Of a stretch of DNA of 64,000 nt, positions 22,784 to 31,876 are shown piece by piece. How positions within the stretch are numbered: the first letter of the stretch is position 1; the number at the start of each line of letters is the position of its first letter. The notes under the pieces were generated by a model, which was not told the DNA's origin, did no database searches, and was given only the letters and a program-made list of their open reading frames with translations. Both the position numbers and the translations under genes were made by a program. The stretch comes from Halorubrum sp. CSM-61. Its GTDB lineage: Archaea; Halobacteriota; Halobacteria; Halobacteriales; Haloferacaceae. The DNA is taken from NCBI RefSeq assembly GCF_003781945.1, contig NZ_RJJW01000004.1, forward strand, positions 90,824-154,823. The letters are read 5' to 3'.

Positions 22784-23057
22784 GTGTTCGTGGTTAGTGA
22801 TCGGGAAACGGAGGCCCGATCGGTCGCGCGGACCGCAATTTTCCGTCCGAGGCGCAATCTATAAGCGAGCCAAAGGCGCATACCGTGGTGTGACCCGACC
22901 CGCGTCCGAACGCGGCTCGCCGACGCCGGCAGCGACGCGGCTCTTCTCGAAAAAACGCGCGTGAACCGTCCGCCGGCGGGAGTGGCGACCCCGTCCCGGA
23001 CGACCCCCGACTCGCGCGCACCGATCCGCTGACCGATCCGCACTCACCGCAGCACCC
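22784..23057. other. Intergenic region upstream of dapA
   Basis: No gene is seen between the HD-domain gene and dapA. CTATAAGCGAG near 22859-22869 is the best TATA candidate for the dap cluster on the plus strand and would leave a leader of about 160 nt. No riboswitch fold was recognised. Confidence 0.4.
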
Positions 23058-24056
23058 ATGACAGACACGACCACCACGACACCCTACGACGCACGAAACG
23101 CGAGCGAGCGAGACCGAACCGACGAGCCCTTCGAGGGCGTCTACCCGGCGATGACGACTCCGTTCACCGACGGCGACGAGGTCGACCACGAGCAGCTCGC
23201 CGCCAACGCTCGGTACCTCGAGCGCGCCGGCGTCGACGGGGTCGTCCCCGTCGGCTCCACCGGCGAGTCGGCGACGATGACCCACGACGAGCACGTCGAC
23301 GTGATCGAGACGGTCCGTGACGCCGTCGACGACATCCCCGTCGTCGCCGGCACCGGCTCGAACAACACCGCCGAGGCGCTCTCGCTGTCTCGACGGGCCG
23401 CCGACGCGGGCGCGGACGGGCTCCTCCTCATCTCCCCGTACTACAACAAGCCCGAGCCCGCCGGCTTCCTCGAGCACTACCGCACCATCGCCGACGAGGT
23501 GGACCTCCCGCAGATCGTCTACAACGTCCCGAGCCGGACGGGCCAGTCGATCCCCGTCGACGTGACCGTCGAGCTCGCCGAGCACCCGAACATCCAGGGG
23601 TACAAGGCCGCCTCCGGGGACCTGAACCTCATCAGCGAGGTGATCGAGCGCACCCGCGAGGAGGCGTTCTCCGTGCTCTCCGGCGACGACGGGCTCACGC
23701 TCCCCGTGCTCTCGATCGGCGGCACCGGCACCATCAGCGTCGTCGCCAACGTCGAGCCGGAGCGCTCCTGCGCGATGGTCGGCGCCGCGCTCTCGGGCGA
23801 CTACGACCGCGCGCGAGCGATCCACCACGAGCTGTCGCCGCTCGTCCGCGAGCTGTTCGCCGAGACGAACCCGATCCCGGTGAAGGAGGCGATGCACATC
23901 CGCGGGCGCGGCGGCCCCGCCGTGCGCCCCCCGCTCTCGCGGCTCTCCGAGGAGCGGCGCGGGGTCCTGCGCGAGCTGCTGGCCGAGTACGAGGAGGGCG
24001 CGCCCGGCGCCGTCGCTCCGGAGACCGTCGAGCCCTCGACGGGGGGCGCCGAATGA
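23058..24056 (+). CDS. dapA: 4-hydroxy-tetrahydrodipicolinate synthase
   Basis: 332 residues; the core begins at about residue 25 (FEGVYPAMTTPF) after a Thr/Arg-rich extension. DapA condenses pyruvate with aspartate semialdehyde. Diagnostic parts: VPVGSTGESATM (substrate loop, about 62), SPYYNKP (about 126), VYNVPSRTG (catalytic Tyr, about 155) and QGYKAASGDL (Schiff-base Lys, about 183). It is the first gene of the lysine/diaminopimelate cluster and overlaps dapB by 4 bp (ATGA). The last 35 residues (EEGAPGAVAPETVEPS) are a poorly conserved tail. Confidence 0.95.
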   Translation: MTDTTTTTPYDARNASERDRTDEPFEGVYPAMTTPFTDGDEVDHEQLAANARYLERAGVDGVVPVGSTGESATMTHDEHVDVIETVRDAVDDIPVVAGTGSNNTAEALSLSRRAADAGADGLLLISPYYNKPEPAGFLEHYRTIADEVDLPQIVYNVPSRTGQSIPVDVTVELAEHPNIQGYKAASGDLNLISEVIERTREEAFSVLSGDDGLTLPVLSIGGTGTISVVANVEPERSCAMVGAALSGDYDRARAIHHELSPLVRELFAETNPIPVKEAMHIRGRGGPAVRPPLSRLSEERRGVLRELLAEYEEGAPGAVAPETVEPSTGGAE

Positions 24057-24862
24057 GCGGCGGCGCGGACGACTCGGCCGACGCCGACCTCCGACTCGCA
24101 GTCACCGGCGCCGGCGGTCGGATGGGCCGCGAGGTGATACAGGCCGCCGCCGACCGCGAGGGCGTCGCCGTCGCGGTCGCGGTCAACCGGACGCCGACCG
24201 ACCCGGTCGCGGGCGTCGCGGTCGAGGACGCCGACCGCCTCGACGAACTGCTCGCGGCCGCGGAGCCGGACGCGCTCGTCGACTTCACCGGGCCCGAGTC
24301 GGCGGTCGCGTACGCCGAGGCCTGCGCGGACGCGGGGGTCCCGATGGTGACGGGAACCACCGGGTTCGCGGACGCGCACGTCGACGGCCTCCGGGGCGCG
24401 AGCGAGTCGGTACCGGTCCTCAAGGCGTCGAACTTCGCGCGCGGCGTCGCCGCGCTCCGGCGCGCGGTCCGCGAGGCCGCCGCGGCGCTCCCCGGCTACG
24501 ACGTGGAGCTGACGGAGACGCACCACAACGCCAAGCGGGACGCGCCCTCCGGCACCGCGAAGTCGATCCTCGACGACGTGGAGTCGGTCCGCGACGACCT
24601 CGATCGGCGCGTCCACGGGCGGGAGGGCGACGCGCCGCGCGAGTCGGACGAGATCGGCGTCCACGCGCGGCGCGCGGGCGACGTGACGGGCGAGCACGAG
24701 GTGCTGTTCGCGGGGAACCGCGAGTCGATCGAGCTCACCCACCGCGCCGGCGACCGCGGCGTGTTCGCCGAGGGGGCGCTCGACGCCGCCGACTGGCTCG
24801 CCGACCGCGAGCCCGGCTGGTACGGGTTCGGCGACGTGTTGGACGCGGCTGCGGATGCCTGA
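24053..24862 (+). CDS. dapB: 4-hydroxy-tetrahydrodipicolinate reductase
   Basis: 269 residues. The N-terminal Rossmann fold has VTGAGGRMGREV (about 15-26) and VTGTTGFA (about 97). The substrate-binding domain has ASNFARGVAALRRAV (about 123), ETHHNAKRDAPSGTA (catalytic His and Lys, about 160-173) and VHARRAGDVTGEHEVLF. DapB reduces the DapA product with NAD(P)H. The start overlaps the dapA stop. It is followed by a 53-bp gap with an internal TATA box before dapD. Confidence 0.95.
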   Translation: MSGGADDSADADLRLAVTGAGGRMGREVIQAAADREGVAVAVAVNRTPTDPVAGVAVEDADRLDELLAAAEPDALVDFTGPESAVAYAEACADAGVPMVTGTTGFADAHVDGLRGASESVPVLKASNFARGVAALRRAVREAAAALPGYDVELTETHHNAKRDAPSGTAKSILDDVESVRDDLDRRVHGREGDAPRESDEIGVHARRAGDVTGEHEVLFAGNRESIELTHRAGDRGVFAEGALDAADWLADREPGWYGFGDVLDAAADA

Positions 24863-24882
24863 TACGCATACGAACATCGACG

Positions 24883-24890
24883 CATAAATA
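24883..24890 (+). promoter_or_regulatory. Internal promoter before dapD
   Basis: CATAAATA lies 26-33 nt before the dapD ATG, in the only sizeable gap (53 bp) of the dap cluster. It would let dapD-lysA-dapF-dapE be transcribed without dapAB. Confidence 0.5.
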
Positions 24891-24915
24891 CCGACACTCA
24901 TCTATACACCAGTCA

Positions 24916-25755
24916 ATGACGCTCGAAGCCGACGTATCCGATCTGTGGGACCGCTACCAGGACGGGCTGACCGCCGCCGACGCGACGGACGAGGACGCCG
25001 CCGTGATCGACGAGTTCCTCGCCGCCCTGGAGGCCGGCGAGGTCCGCGCCGCCGAGAAGACCGGCGACGACGTGACCTCGTGGGAGGCCAACGAGTGGGT
25101 CAAGCGCGGCATCCTGCTCAACTTCGGTCTGCGCGAGACCGAGGCGCGCGAGTACGGCGGCGTCACCTACCACGACGTGCTCCCGCTGCGTGATACCGCC
25201 GACCTCGGCGAGCGCGGCACGCGCAACACGCCGGACGGTACGGCGATCCGCCGGGGCGCGTACCTCGGGAACGACTGCATCATGATGAGCCCCTCGTTCG
25301 TCAACATGGGGGCGTACGTCGGCGACGGGACGCTCGTCGACTCGTGTGACACGGTCGGCTCCTGCGCCCAGCTCGGCGAGAACGTCAAGCTCGGCGCCAA
25401 CACGCTGATCGGCGGCGTCCTCGAACCCGTCGAGGACGCGCCCGTCATTATCGAGGACGGCGTCTCGCTCGGCGCGGGCTGCCGGGTCACCTCGGGCTTC
25501 CGCGTCGGCGAGAACTCGATCGTCGGCGAGAACACCCTGCTCACGCCTCGTATCCCCGTCTACGACCTCGTCGAGGAGGACGTGATCTACGGCCGCCTCC
25601 CGGCCGAGCGCCGGGCGTTCACCCGGATGGTGGAGTCGTCCGTGGGCGACCACGACCTCTTCGAGGGCGGCGCGTACAAGCCCGCGGTCGTCGCCACCCA
25701 CGTCGAGGAGGAGACGCTGGAGGCGACGCGGCGCGAGGACGCGCTCCGCGAATGA
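24916..25755 (+). CDS. dapD: 2,3,4,5-tetrahydropyridine-2,6-dicarboxylate N-succinyltransferase
   Basis: 279 residues. After a helical N-terminal domain (1-95) comes a left-handed beta-helix of hexapeptide repeats: GAYLGNDCIMMSPSFVNMGA, VGDGTLVDSCDTVGSCAQLG, then GANTLIGGVLEP and VSLGAGCRVTSGFRVGENS. This layout is that of DapD, which succinylates tetrahydrodipicolinate. Together with dapE it points to the succinylase branch of diaminopimelate synthesis. The stop overlaps the lysA start (ATGA). No dapC aminotransferase is in the window. Confidence 0.95.
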   Translation: MTLEADVSDLWDRYQDGLTAADATDEDAAVIDEFLAALEAGEVRAAEKTGDDVTSWEANEWVKRGILLNFGLRETEAREYGGVTYHDVLPLRDTADLGERGTRNTPDGTAIRRGAYLGNDCIMMSPSFVNMGAYVGDGTLVDSCDTVGSCAQLGENVKLGANTLIGGVLEPVEDAPVIIEDGVSLGAGCRVTSGFRVGENSIVGENTLLTPRIPVYDLVEEDVIYGRLPAERRAFTRMVESSVGDHDLFEGGAYKPAVVATHVEEETLEATRREDALRE

Positions 25756-27161
25756 GCGACCGCGACGCGGCGGAGACGCCGGGGACCGCCGGACCCACCG
25801 ACGGCGAGACCGCCGACGACAACCCCTCGGTCCGGCGCGTGAGCGACTGGAGCGCCGACCGGCTCGCCGAACTCGCGGCCGAGCACGGGACCCCCCTCTA
25901 CGTGCAGGACCTCGACCGCGTCCGCGAGAACTGCGAGCGCTTACGCGACGCCTTCCCGGACGCCGACGTGCGGTACGCGGTGAAGGCCCACACCGGTCGG
26001 GCCGTGCTGGAGGCGGTCCGCGAGGCCGGCCTCGACGCCGAGTGCGCCTCGGCGGGAGAGGTCGACCGCGCGCTCGCGGCCGGCTTCGGCGGCGACCGCC
26101 TCCACTACACCGCGGTCAACCCGCCCGCCCGCGACCTCGACTACGTCGCCGGCGTCGCCGAGGCGGAGCCCGATCTTACCATTACCGTCGGCGCCGTCGA
26201 CACCCTCGACCGCCTCGCCGAGCGCGGCTACGACGGGCGGGTCTGCGTCCGGGTGAACCCCGGCGTCGGCGCGGGCCACCACGAGAAGGTCCGGACCGGC
26301 GGCGCGGCGAAGTTCGGGATCCCCTACGACCGGGCCGCGGAGGCGACGCGGGACGCGGCCGAGCGCTTCGACGTGGTCGGGATCCACGCGCACGCGGGCT
26401 CCGGAATCGACTCGGACCAGCTCGACAGCCACCGCGAGCTGGTGGCGCGGATGGGCGAGCTGGCGCGTGAACTTGCGGAGCCGAACGACGGCGACGCGGG
26501 CGGCGACCCGGACGGGGACGGCCCCCCGGATCTCCTCGACATCGAGTACGTCGACGTCGGCGGCGGCTTCGGCGTCCCCTACGAGGAGGACGCCCCGGCG
26601 CTCGACCTGCCGGCGGTCGCCGAGGCGACGCGGGAGGCGGTCGCCCCGCTCCCCGCGGGCGTCGACCTCGCGATCGAGCCCGGGCGATACGTCGTCGCCG
26701 ACGCGGGCGTGCTGCTCACGCGCGTGAACACGGTGAAGCCGACGCCGGACGAGCGCGTCGTCGGCGTCGACGCCGGGATGACCGACCTGCTGCGCCCGGC
26801 GATGTACGACGCCTACCACCCGATCCGAAACCTCGGCGGGGCGGAGGGGGTGGACGGGAGCGACGCCCCCGCCCCCGCCGACCGGTCGGCAACCCCTGTC
26901 ACGGTCGCCGGACCTATCTGTGAGACCGGCGATACCCTCTGTAGAGACCGAGCGCTCGCCGACCCGGTTCGCGGGGACCTCCTCGCGGTCGGGATCGCGG
27001 GCGCGTACGGATACGAGATGGCGAACCAATACAACTCACGACCGCGGCCGGCGGAGGTCGCGCTCGACGACGGGACCGCGGCGGTCGTCCGCCGCCGAGA
27101 GACGCTCGGCGATCTGACGACGGTCGAGCGGACGGGAACGGTGACGGGGGGAGACCGATGA
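25752..27161 (+). CDS. lysA: Diaminopimelate decarboxylase
   Basis: 469 residues, PLP fold-type III. After a polar N-terminal extension (1-35) comes VRYAVKAHTG (PLP Lys, about 75), VGIHAHAGSGID (about 212), EYVDVGGGFGVPY (about 262), IEPGRYVVADAG (about 311), ICETGDTLCRDR (catalytic Cys loop, about 393) and GYEMANQYNSRPRPAEV (about 421). It makes lysine from meso-diaminopimelate. The start overlaps dapD and the end overlaps dapF by 4 bp each. Confidence 0.95.
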   Translation: MSDRDAAETPGTAGPTDGETADDNPSVRRVSDWSADRLAELAAEHGTPLYVQDLDRVRENCERLRDAFPDADVRYAVKAHTGRAVLEAVREAGLDAECASAGEVDRALAAGFGGDRLHYTAVNPPARDLDYVAGVAEAEPDLTITVGAVDTLDRLAERGYDGRVCVRVNPGVGAGHHEKVRTGGAAKFGIPYDRAAEATRDAAERFDVVGIHAHAGSGIDSDQLDSHRELVARMGELARELAEPNDGDAGGDPDGDGPPDLLDIEYVDVGGGFGVPYEEDAPALDLPAVAEATREAVAPLPAGVDLAIEPGRYVVADAGVLLTRVNTVKPTPDERVVGVDAGMTDLLRPAMYDAYHPIRNLGGAEGVDGSDAPAPADRSATPVTVAGPICETGDTLCRDRALADPVRGDLLAVGIAGAYGYEMANQYNSRPRPAEVALDDGTAAVVRRRETLGDLTTVERTGTVTGGDR

Positions 27162-28093
27162 GCACTCACGCCGTTCCGTTCGAGAAGTACCACGGCACGG
27201 GCAACGACTTCATCGTCGTCGACGCGGACGCCGAGGGCGTCGGCGACCGCGCGGCCTTCGCGCGCGCTCACTGCGACCGCGAGACGGGCGTCGACGGGGC
27301 GGACTTCGGCGCCGGCGCCGGGAGAGACGGGGAATCCACCGGGCGACGCGGCGCCGACGGCGTCCTCTTTCTCAGCGTCGAGGAGCGCTTTCACCCCACT
27401 CGCGTCGTGATGACGCTGGTCCAGCCCGACGGCTCCACCGCGACGATGTGCGGCAACGGCGCCCGCGTCGTCGCGCTGTGGGCACACGACCGGACGGGCG
27501 ACCGCGAGTTCATGATCGACACGCAGGCCGGCACCCGGCGCGCCTCCGTGAACGCGGACGCGACCGCGGCCACCATCGAGATGGGCGAGCCGACGTTCGA
27601 CCCCGCGCGGGTCCCGCTCGCCCGAGAGCAACCCCTGATCGACGAGCCGGTCGAGGGACTGACCGTCACCGCCGTCAACACCGGGGTCCCGCACGCGGTG
27701 GCGTTCGTCGACGGCGGCCGCGACGACCCCGACGGAATCGATGCGGTCGACCTCGACGCGGTCGCGCCGCCGGTCCGCCACGCCGACGTCTTCCCCGAGG
27801 GCGCGAACGTGAACCTCGCGAGCGTCGTCGACGACGGGTCCGGCGAGGGTCCCGCGGTCGTCGACCAGCGCACCTTCGAACGCGGCGTCGAGGGAGAGAC
27901 CCGCTCGTGCGGCACCGGCGCGGTCGCGACCGTCGCGGTCGCCCGCCGACTCGGCCTGATCGACGGCGACTCCGCGGTCGCCCGTCCCCCGGGCGGCGAG
28001 CTCGAGATCACGGTCCCCGACCGCGGCCACGCGACCCTGACCGGTCCCGTCGCCCGCGAGTACGAGGGGACGCTCCCCGCCGACCCGCGATGA
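27158..28093 (+). CDS. dapF: Diaminopimelate epimerase
   Basis: 311 residues. Both catalytic cysteine motifs are present: MCGNGARVVALW (about 99) and TRSCGTGAVATVAVA (about 249). FEKYHGTGNDFIVVD at the N-terminus and TVTAVNTGVPHAVAFVD in the middle are diagnostic. It converts LL- to meso-diaminopimelate. A glycine-rich insertion (residues 45-65) is not typical of bacterial DapF. Four-base overlaps join it to lysA and dapE. Confidence 0.95.
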   Translation: MSTHAVPFEKYHGTGNDFIVVDADAEGVGDRAAFARAHCDRETGVDGADFGAGAGRDGESTGRRGADGVLFLSVEERFHPTRVVMTLVQPDGSTATMCGNGARVVALWAHDRTGDREFMIDTQAGTRRASVNADATAATIEMGEPTFDPARVPLAREQPLIDEPVEGLTVTAVNTGVPHAVAFVDGGRDDPDGIDAVDLDAVAPPVRHADVFPEGANVNLASVVDDGSGEGPAVVDQRTFERGVEGETRSCGTGAVATVAVARRLGLIDGDSAVARPPGGELEITVPDRGHATLTGPVAREYEGTLPADPR

Positions 28094-29289
28094 CCGAGGC
28101 GGCGTTCGACCCGGTCTCCTTTTTGGAGCGGGCGGTCCGGATACCCTCCCGCGAGTCGGTCGACGAGGCGCGCGCGTTCGTCGTCGAGACGCTCGACCGG
28201 TTCGGGATCGAGTGCGAGGTCGTCGCCGGCGGCTGCGTGCTCGCCGAGAAGCGCTCGGACGCGCCCGAGGAGGGACCTCACCTCGTGTTGAACACCCACC
28301 TCGACACGGTGACGCCGCACGTCCCGTTCGAGCGCGGGGACGCCCGCGATGACGAGCGGGGCGGTTCGGAAGACGCCGGTGGCGCTCCCGAAGCCGTGAT
28401 CCGCGGCCGCGGATCCTGCGACGCGAAGGGGCCGCTCGCGGCGCTGCTCGCCGGATTCCTCGCCGCCGACCCGGAGCGCGGGCGGCTCACGCTGGCGCTC
28501 ACCCCGGACGAGGAGTCGCTGTCGCTCGGCGCGGCGGCGCTGACCGGGAAGCTGCCGGGGACCGACGACCGGCTCGACGGCGACCTGTTCCTGGTCGGCG
28601 AACCGACGGGGCTCGACGCCTGCACCGCCGCGAAGGGGCGATTTCAGGGGACCGTCGAGCTGTCGGGGACCGCCGCCCACGCCGCGGAGTTCGCGGGGGC
28701 GAACGCGGTCGCGGCCGCCGAGGGCGCGCTCGCGGCGGTCCGAACCTTCGACGAGGACGCAGGCGACCACCCCCAGCTCGGCCCCCCGAAGCTCACGCCC
28801 ACCGTCATCGAGGGCGGCGGCGCGACGAATCAGGTGCCCGCCGACTGCGAGATCACCGTCGACCGGCGGAGCGTCCCGCCGGAGACGGCCGAGGGATTCC
28901 GGTCGTCGCTCGCGGACGCGGTGCGGGCGCGGGTTCCCGACGACGTCGGCGTCGCGGTCGCGCTGACCGACCGCGAGTCGCCGTTCTTCGAGGCGTTCTC
29001 GACGGATCCCGACCACGAACTGGTGGAAGCGGTCGCGAACGCCGCCCGGGCGTCCGGCGAGTCGACGGGCCTGCCGGCGGACCGCGGCGGCGCGGTCCGT
29101 CCCTTCGGCGCGGCGACCGAGGCGTCTTACTTCGCGCCGGCGCCGACGGTCGTGTTCGGTCCCGGCGACCTCGCGGACGACGCCGGGGCGGTGGCGCACG
29201 CCGAGCGGGAGTACGTCCGGGTCCGCGAGGTGGAGGCGGCCGCGGAGACGGTCGAACGGGCGATCGACGCGCTGCTCGGGGACGCGTAG
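28090..29289 (+). CDS. dapE: M20-family deacylase, probably succinyl-diaminopimelate desuccinylase
   Basis: 399 residues from the ATG at 28090, which overlaps the dapF stop. Metal-binding motifs of M20 peptidases: VLNTHLDTVTPH (His and Asp, about 66-70), GRGSCDAKGPLAALLAGF (Asp, about 108), TPDEESLSLGA (catalytic Glu pair, about 140) and GEPTGLDACTAAKGRF (about 172). Family M20 includes DapE, ArgE and peptidases. Position at the end of a dap operon containing dapD is the main reason for calling it DapE. Confidence 0.85.
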   Translation: MTEAAFDPVSFLERAVRIPSRESVDEARAFVVETLDRFGIECEVVAGGCVLAEKRSDAPEEGPHLVLNTHLDTVTPHVPFERGDARDDERGGSEDAGGAPEAVIRGRGSCDAKGPLAALLAGFLAADPERGRLTLALTPDEESLSLGAAALTGKLPGTDDRLDGDLFLVGEPTGLDACTAAKGRFQGTVELSGTAAHAAEFAGANAVAAAEGALAAVRTFDEDAGDHPQLGPPKLTPTVIEGGGATNQVPADCEITVDRRSVPPETAEGFRSSLADAVRARVPDDVGVAVALTDRESPFFEAFSTDPDHELVEAVANAARASGESTGLPADRGGAVRPFGAATEASYFAPAPTVVFGPGDLADDAGAVAHAEREYVRVREVEAAAETVERAIDALLGDA

Positions 29290-29323
29290 CGTCGGCGGGA
29301 GACGGCTGGGGACGCTCGGCCCG

Positions 29324-29821
29324 CTACAGCAGGAACGTCTCCTCCTCTTCGGCGAGGTCGACGAAGTCGTCGGCGGCCTCGATCAGCTCGTCGGCGGCGG
29401 AGTTGCCGAAGCCCATCGCCTCGACGCGCACGCCCTCGTGGCGGAGGTGCGAGCAGAGCCGGGCGAAGTCGCCGTCGCCGGTACAGAGGACGACGGTGTC
29501 GACGTGGCTCGCGAGCGAGACGGCGTCGAGGCTCATCCCGAGGTCCCAGTCGGCCTTCTTCGAGCCGTCGGCGAACGTCTTGATGTCCTTGATCTTCGTC
29601 TCGAAGCCGATGTCGCGCAGCGCCTCGAAGAAGCTCTCCTCCTCCGGCGAGTCGGCGCGGATGACGTACGCGATGGCCCGCACGAGCGATCGGTCGTTCA
29701 CCGCCGCTTCGAGCAGTCCGGAGTAATCGATATTTCGAGAGTACACGCTCTGTGCGGAGTGATACAGGTTCTGTGAGTCGGCCAGCACGGCGACGCGCTG
29801 ATCGGGGTGAATTTCGGTCAT
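29324..29821 (-). CDS. NYN-domain (LabA/DUF88-like) protein
   Basis: 165 residues. It has a PIN-like NYN fold with VAVLADSQNLYHSAQ (first Asp, about 14), KADWDLGMSLDAVSL (Asp pair, about 90) and VVLCTGDGDFARLCSHLR (about 112-127, GDGDF), the standard acidic set of NYN/LabA ribonuclease-like proteins. The C-terminus is acidic. Such proteins may act in RNA processing or decay; the substrate is unknown. Confidence 0.85.
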   Translation of the reverse strand: MTEIHPDQRVAVLADSQNLYHSAQSVYSRNIDYSGLLEAAVNDRSLVRAIAYVIRADSPEEESFFEALRDIGFETKIKDIKTFADGSKKADWDLGMSLDAVSLASHVDTVVLCTGDGDFARLCSHLRHEGVRVEAMGFGNSAADELIEAADDFVDLAEEEETFLL

Positions 29822-29933
29822 ACGCGTCGTTTGCTCCGATGGGTTAGGGGTTTTGGGATCCGTTTGTCGACCGGGTTACGACGCATGTTCGACTATCTGA
29901 AGGTTTTTGTATGTTCACTTGTTGCATGGTTGT

Positions 29934-31834
29934 ATGTCACGGCGACACACAGACGGAATCGACGATGACGGCCGCCACATGGGTCGGCGGCAATGGCTCT
30001 CCGCGCTCGGGATCGCCGGCGTCGCGACGCTCGCCGGTTGTTCCGACCAAGGCGGCGACGGCGGGGACGGAAGCGACGGAAGCGACGGCAATGACGGAAG
30101 CGACGGCAGCACCTCCAGATCCCCGACTTCCCGCGGTTCGGGGTCGACGATCTCTACGGATCGGACGTCGCGCGGACGCTGGCTCGTCGCGCGTTCGAGG
30201 AGTCCGAGTACGACTACGGCTTCGACGGGGACACGATGGTCAATCCCGACGGGGACCAGGTCGAGATCGACATCTACCACAGCGCGGGACAGGAGACCTC
30301 GCAGCTGACGGCCGACTTCATCGCCCAGGAGCTCGGTCAGAACCTCGGGATCAACGTCGTCGTCGAGGCCATCGACGGCACGCGGTTCAACAACGAGTAC
30401 TGGACCGCCGACCCCCAGGGCGGGACCGACACGGTCAACGGCGAGGAGGTCGAGTGGGAGAGCCCGGCACCGACGAATCCCGGTCCCCGATCCGCCACGA
30501 GCAACGAGCCGTGGGACATGTCGATCGTGTTCGGTCTGAACACCTATCCGCTCAACCCGCTCACGAACGAGGTGTTCTTCGACGGCGCCACCCCGTTCTA
30601 CAACCCGGTCGGCTACTACCCGCAGTTCGACGTGCAGGGGCTGTTCGAAGAGGCGCGGCAGGCGTCGAGTCGAGACGAACTCCGTGAGTCGTTCGTCGAG
30701 ATCTTCGAGAACCTCGCCCGCGAGCAGCCGTACGTCACCCTGCTGTTCAGCGACGACCTCGTCGGCTACAACCCCGACCTCGAGGGGCCGACCGAGAACT
30801 TCTCGAACGGCTGGGACCTGCCCGCGTGGTACGAGGGCGACGAGAGCGTGAGCGGCTCGTACGACACCGTCACGTCCGCGCGGTTCACCACGCTGAACCC
30901 GCTATACAACACCGAAAACGGCGCGGGGACCGCGATCGAGCGCGCGCTCGACCCCGGGTACACCTTCGACGAGAATCAGGAGTACTTCCCGCTGCTGTAC
31001 GACATGTCCACCGAGGACGGCGAGGTGTGGACGTTCGACGTGCGGGAGAACCTCCAGTTCAGCGAGCCGTACGGGCAGGTCACCGCCGAGGACTTCGTCT
31101 ACCTCGTTCAGGAGCTCCACCAGTCGGAGTGGGCGAACACCGCCGCGTCGACCAGCTGGGACGGCGTGGAGGTCGAACAGACGGGCGAGTTCCAGTTCGA
31201 GGCGACGCTGGAGTCGCCGAACCTGCTGTGGCCCCAGACGTACGACCCGCTCCTGTACCCGATCCCGCGCGACCTCGTGGAGCCGTACGTCGAGGAGGAG
31301 GACGTCGAGGGACTCGAACAGGACGAGGAGCTGCTGGAGCTCCAGTTCGCCGGCAACCTCGGCGCGTTCGAGCTCACCGAGTGGAACCGCGGATCCGGGA
31401 CGGAGTACACCCGAAACGACGAGTACTACCTCCGCGACATCGACGAGGGGCCCGACCTGTTCTCCGAGGGACCGCTCTTCGAGGAGGCCTCGATCAGCGT
31501 CGTTCAGGAGCAGGCGTCGCGTCTCGGCGCGCTCGAGACCGGCGAGGCCGACTCGGCCGCGATCCCGCCCGAGCAGTACGAGTCGTACGACGAAGACGAG
31601 AACGTCGACGTCCTGCAGGTCCCCACGCCGTACAACACGATCATCTCCGTGAACCAGCGCGCGAACGGGTGGAACGCCGGTCCGGGGAACCTCTTCCAGC
31701 TGGTCCCGTTCCGTCAGGCGCTGGCGGCGGCGATCAGCAAGCAGGACCTCATCGACGGGGTCTACCGCGGGCTCGCCGAGCCGCACTTCACCTGGCAGCC
31801 CCGCTGGTCCGAGTTCTACCCGGGAGACGAGTAA
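29934..31834 (+). pseudogene. Peptide-type ABC substrate-binding protein, halves permuted and out of frame with its signal
   Basis: The gene begins with a Tat/lipoprotein leader (GRRQWLSALGIAGVATLAGC) in one frame, ending in a Gly/Asp/Ser spacer made of GACGGAAGC repeats. From about 30113 the coding continues in another frame to 31834. In that body the order of the SBP_bac_5 domain is reversed. First comes what is normally the C-terminal half (VEIDIYHSAGQETSQLTADF, then REQPYVTLLFSDDLVGY...DLEG). After about 30840 comes the normal N-terminal half (SARFTTLNPLYN, WTFDVRENLQFSEPYG, AFELTEWNRG, RQALAAAISKQDLIDGVY). No ATG or GTG in the body frame precedes 30236. Total length, about 630 codons, equals one normal protein. 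Probably inactive. Confidence 0.75.
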
Positions 31835-31876
31835 CAGCGAACCACCCCGTTCTCACCTCACCGTTTCAGACACCAC

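Noticed and set aside
22784-23057. Lysine riboswitch before dapA
   Set aside because: No L-box sequence or fold was recognisable, and lysine riboswitches are not established in haloarchaea.
27448-28089. Arg/Pro-rich upstream extension of the dapE frame
   Set aside because: It overlaps dapF in another frame; the ATG at 28090 with a 4-bp overlap gives the normal M20 start.
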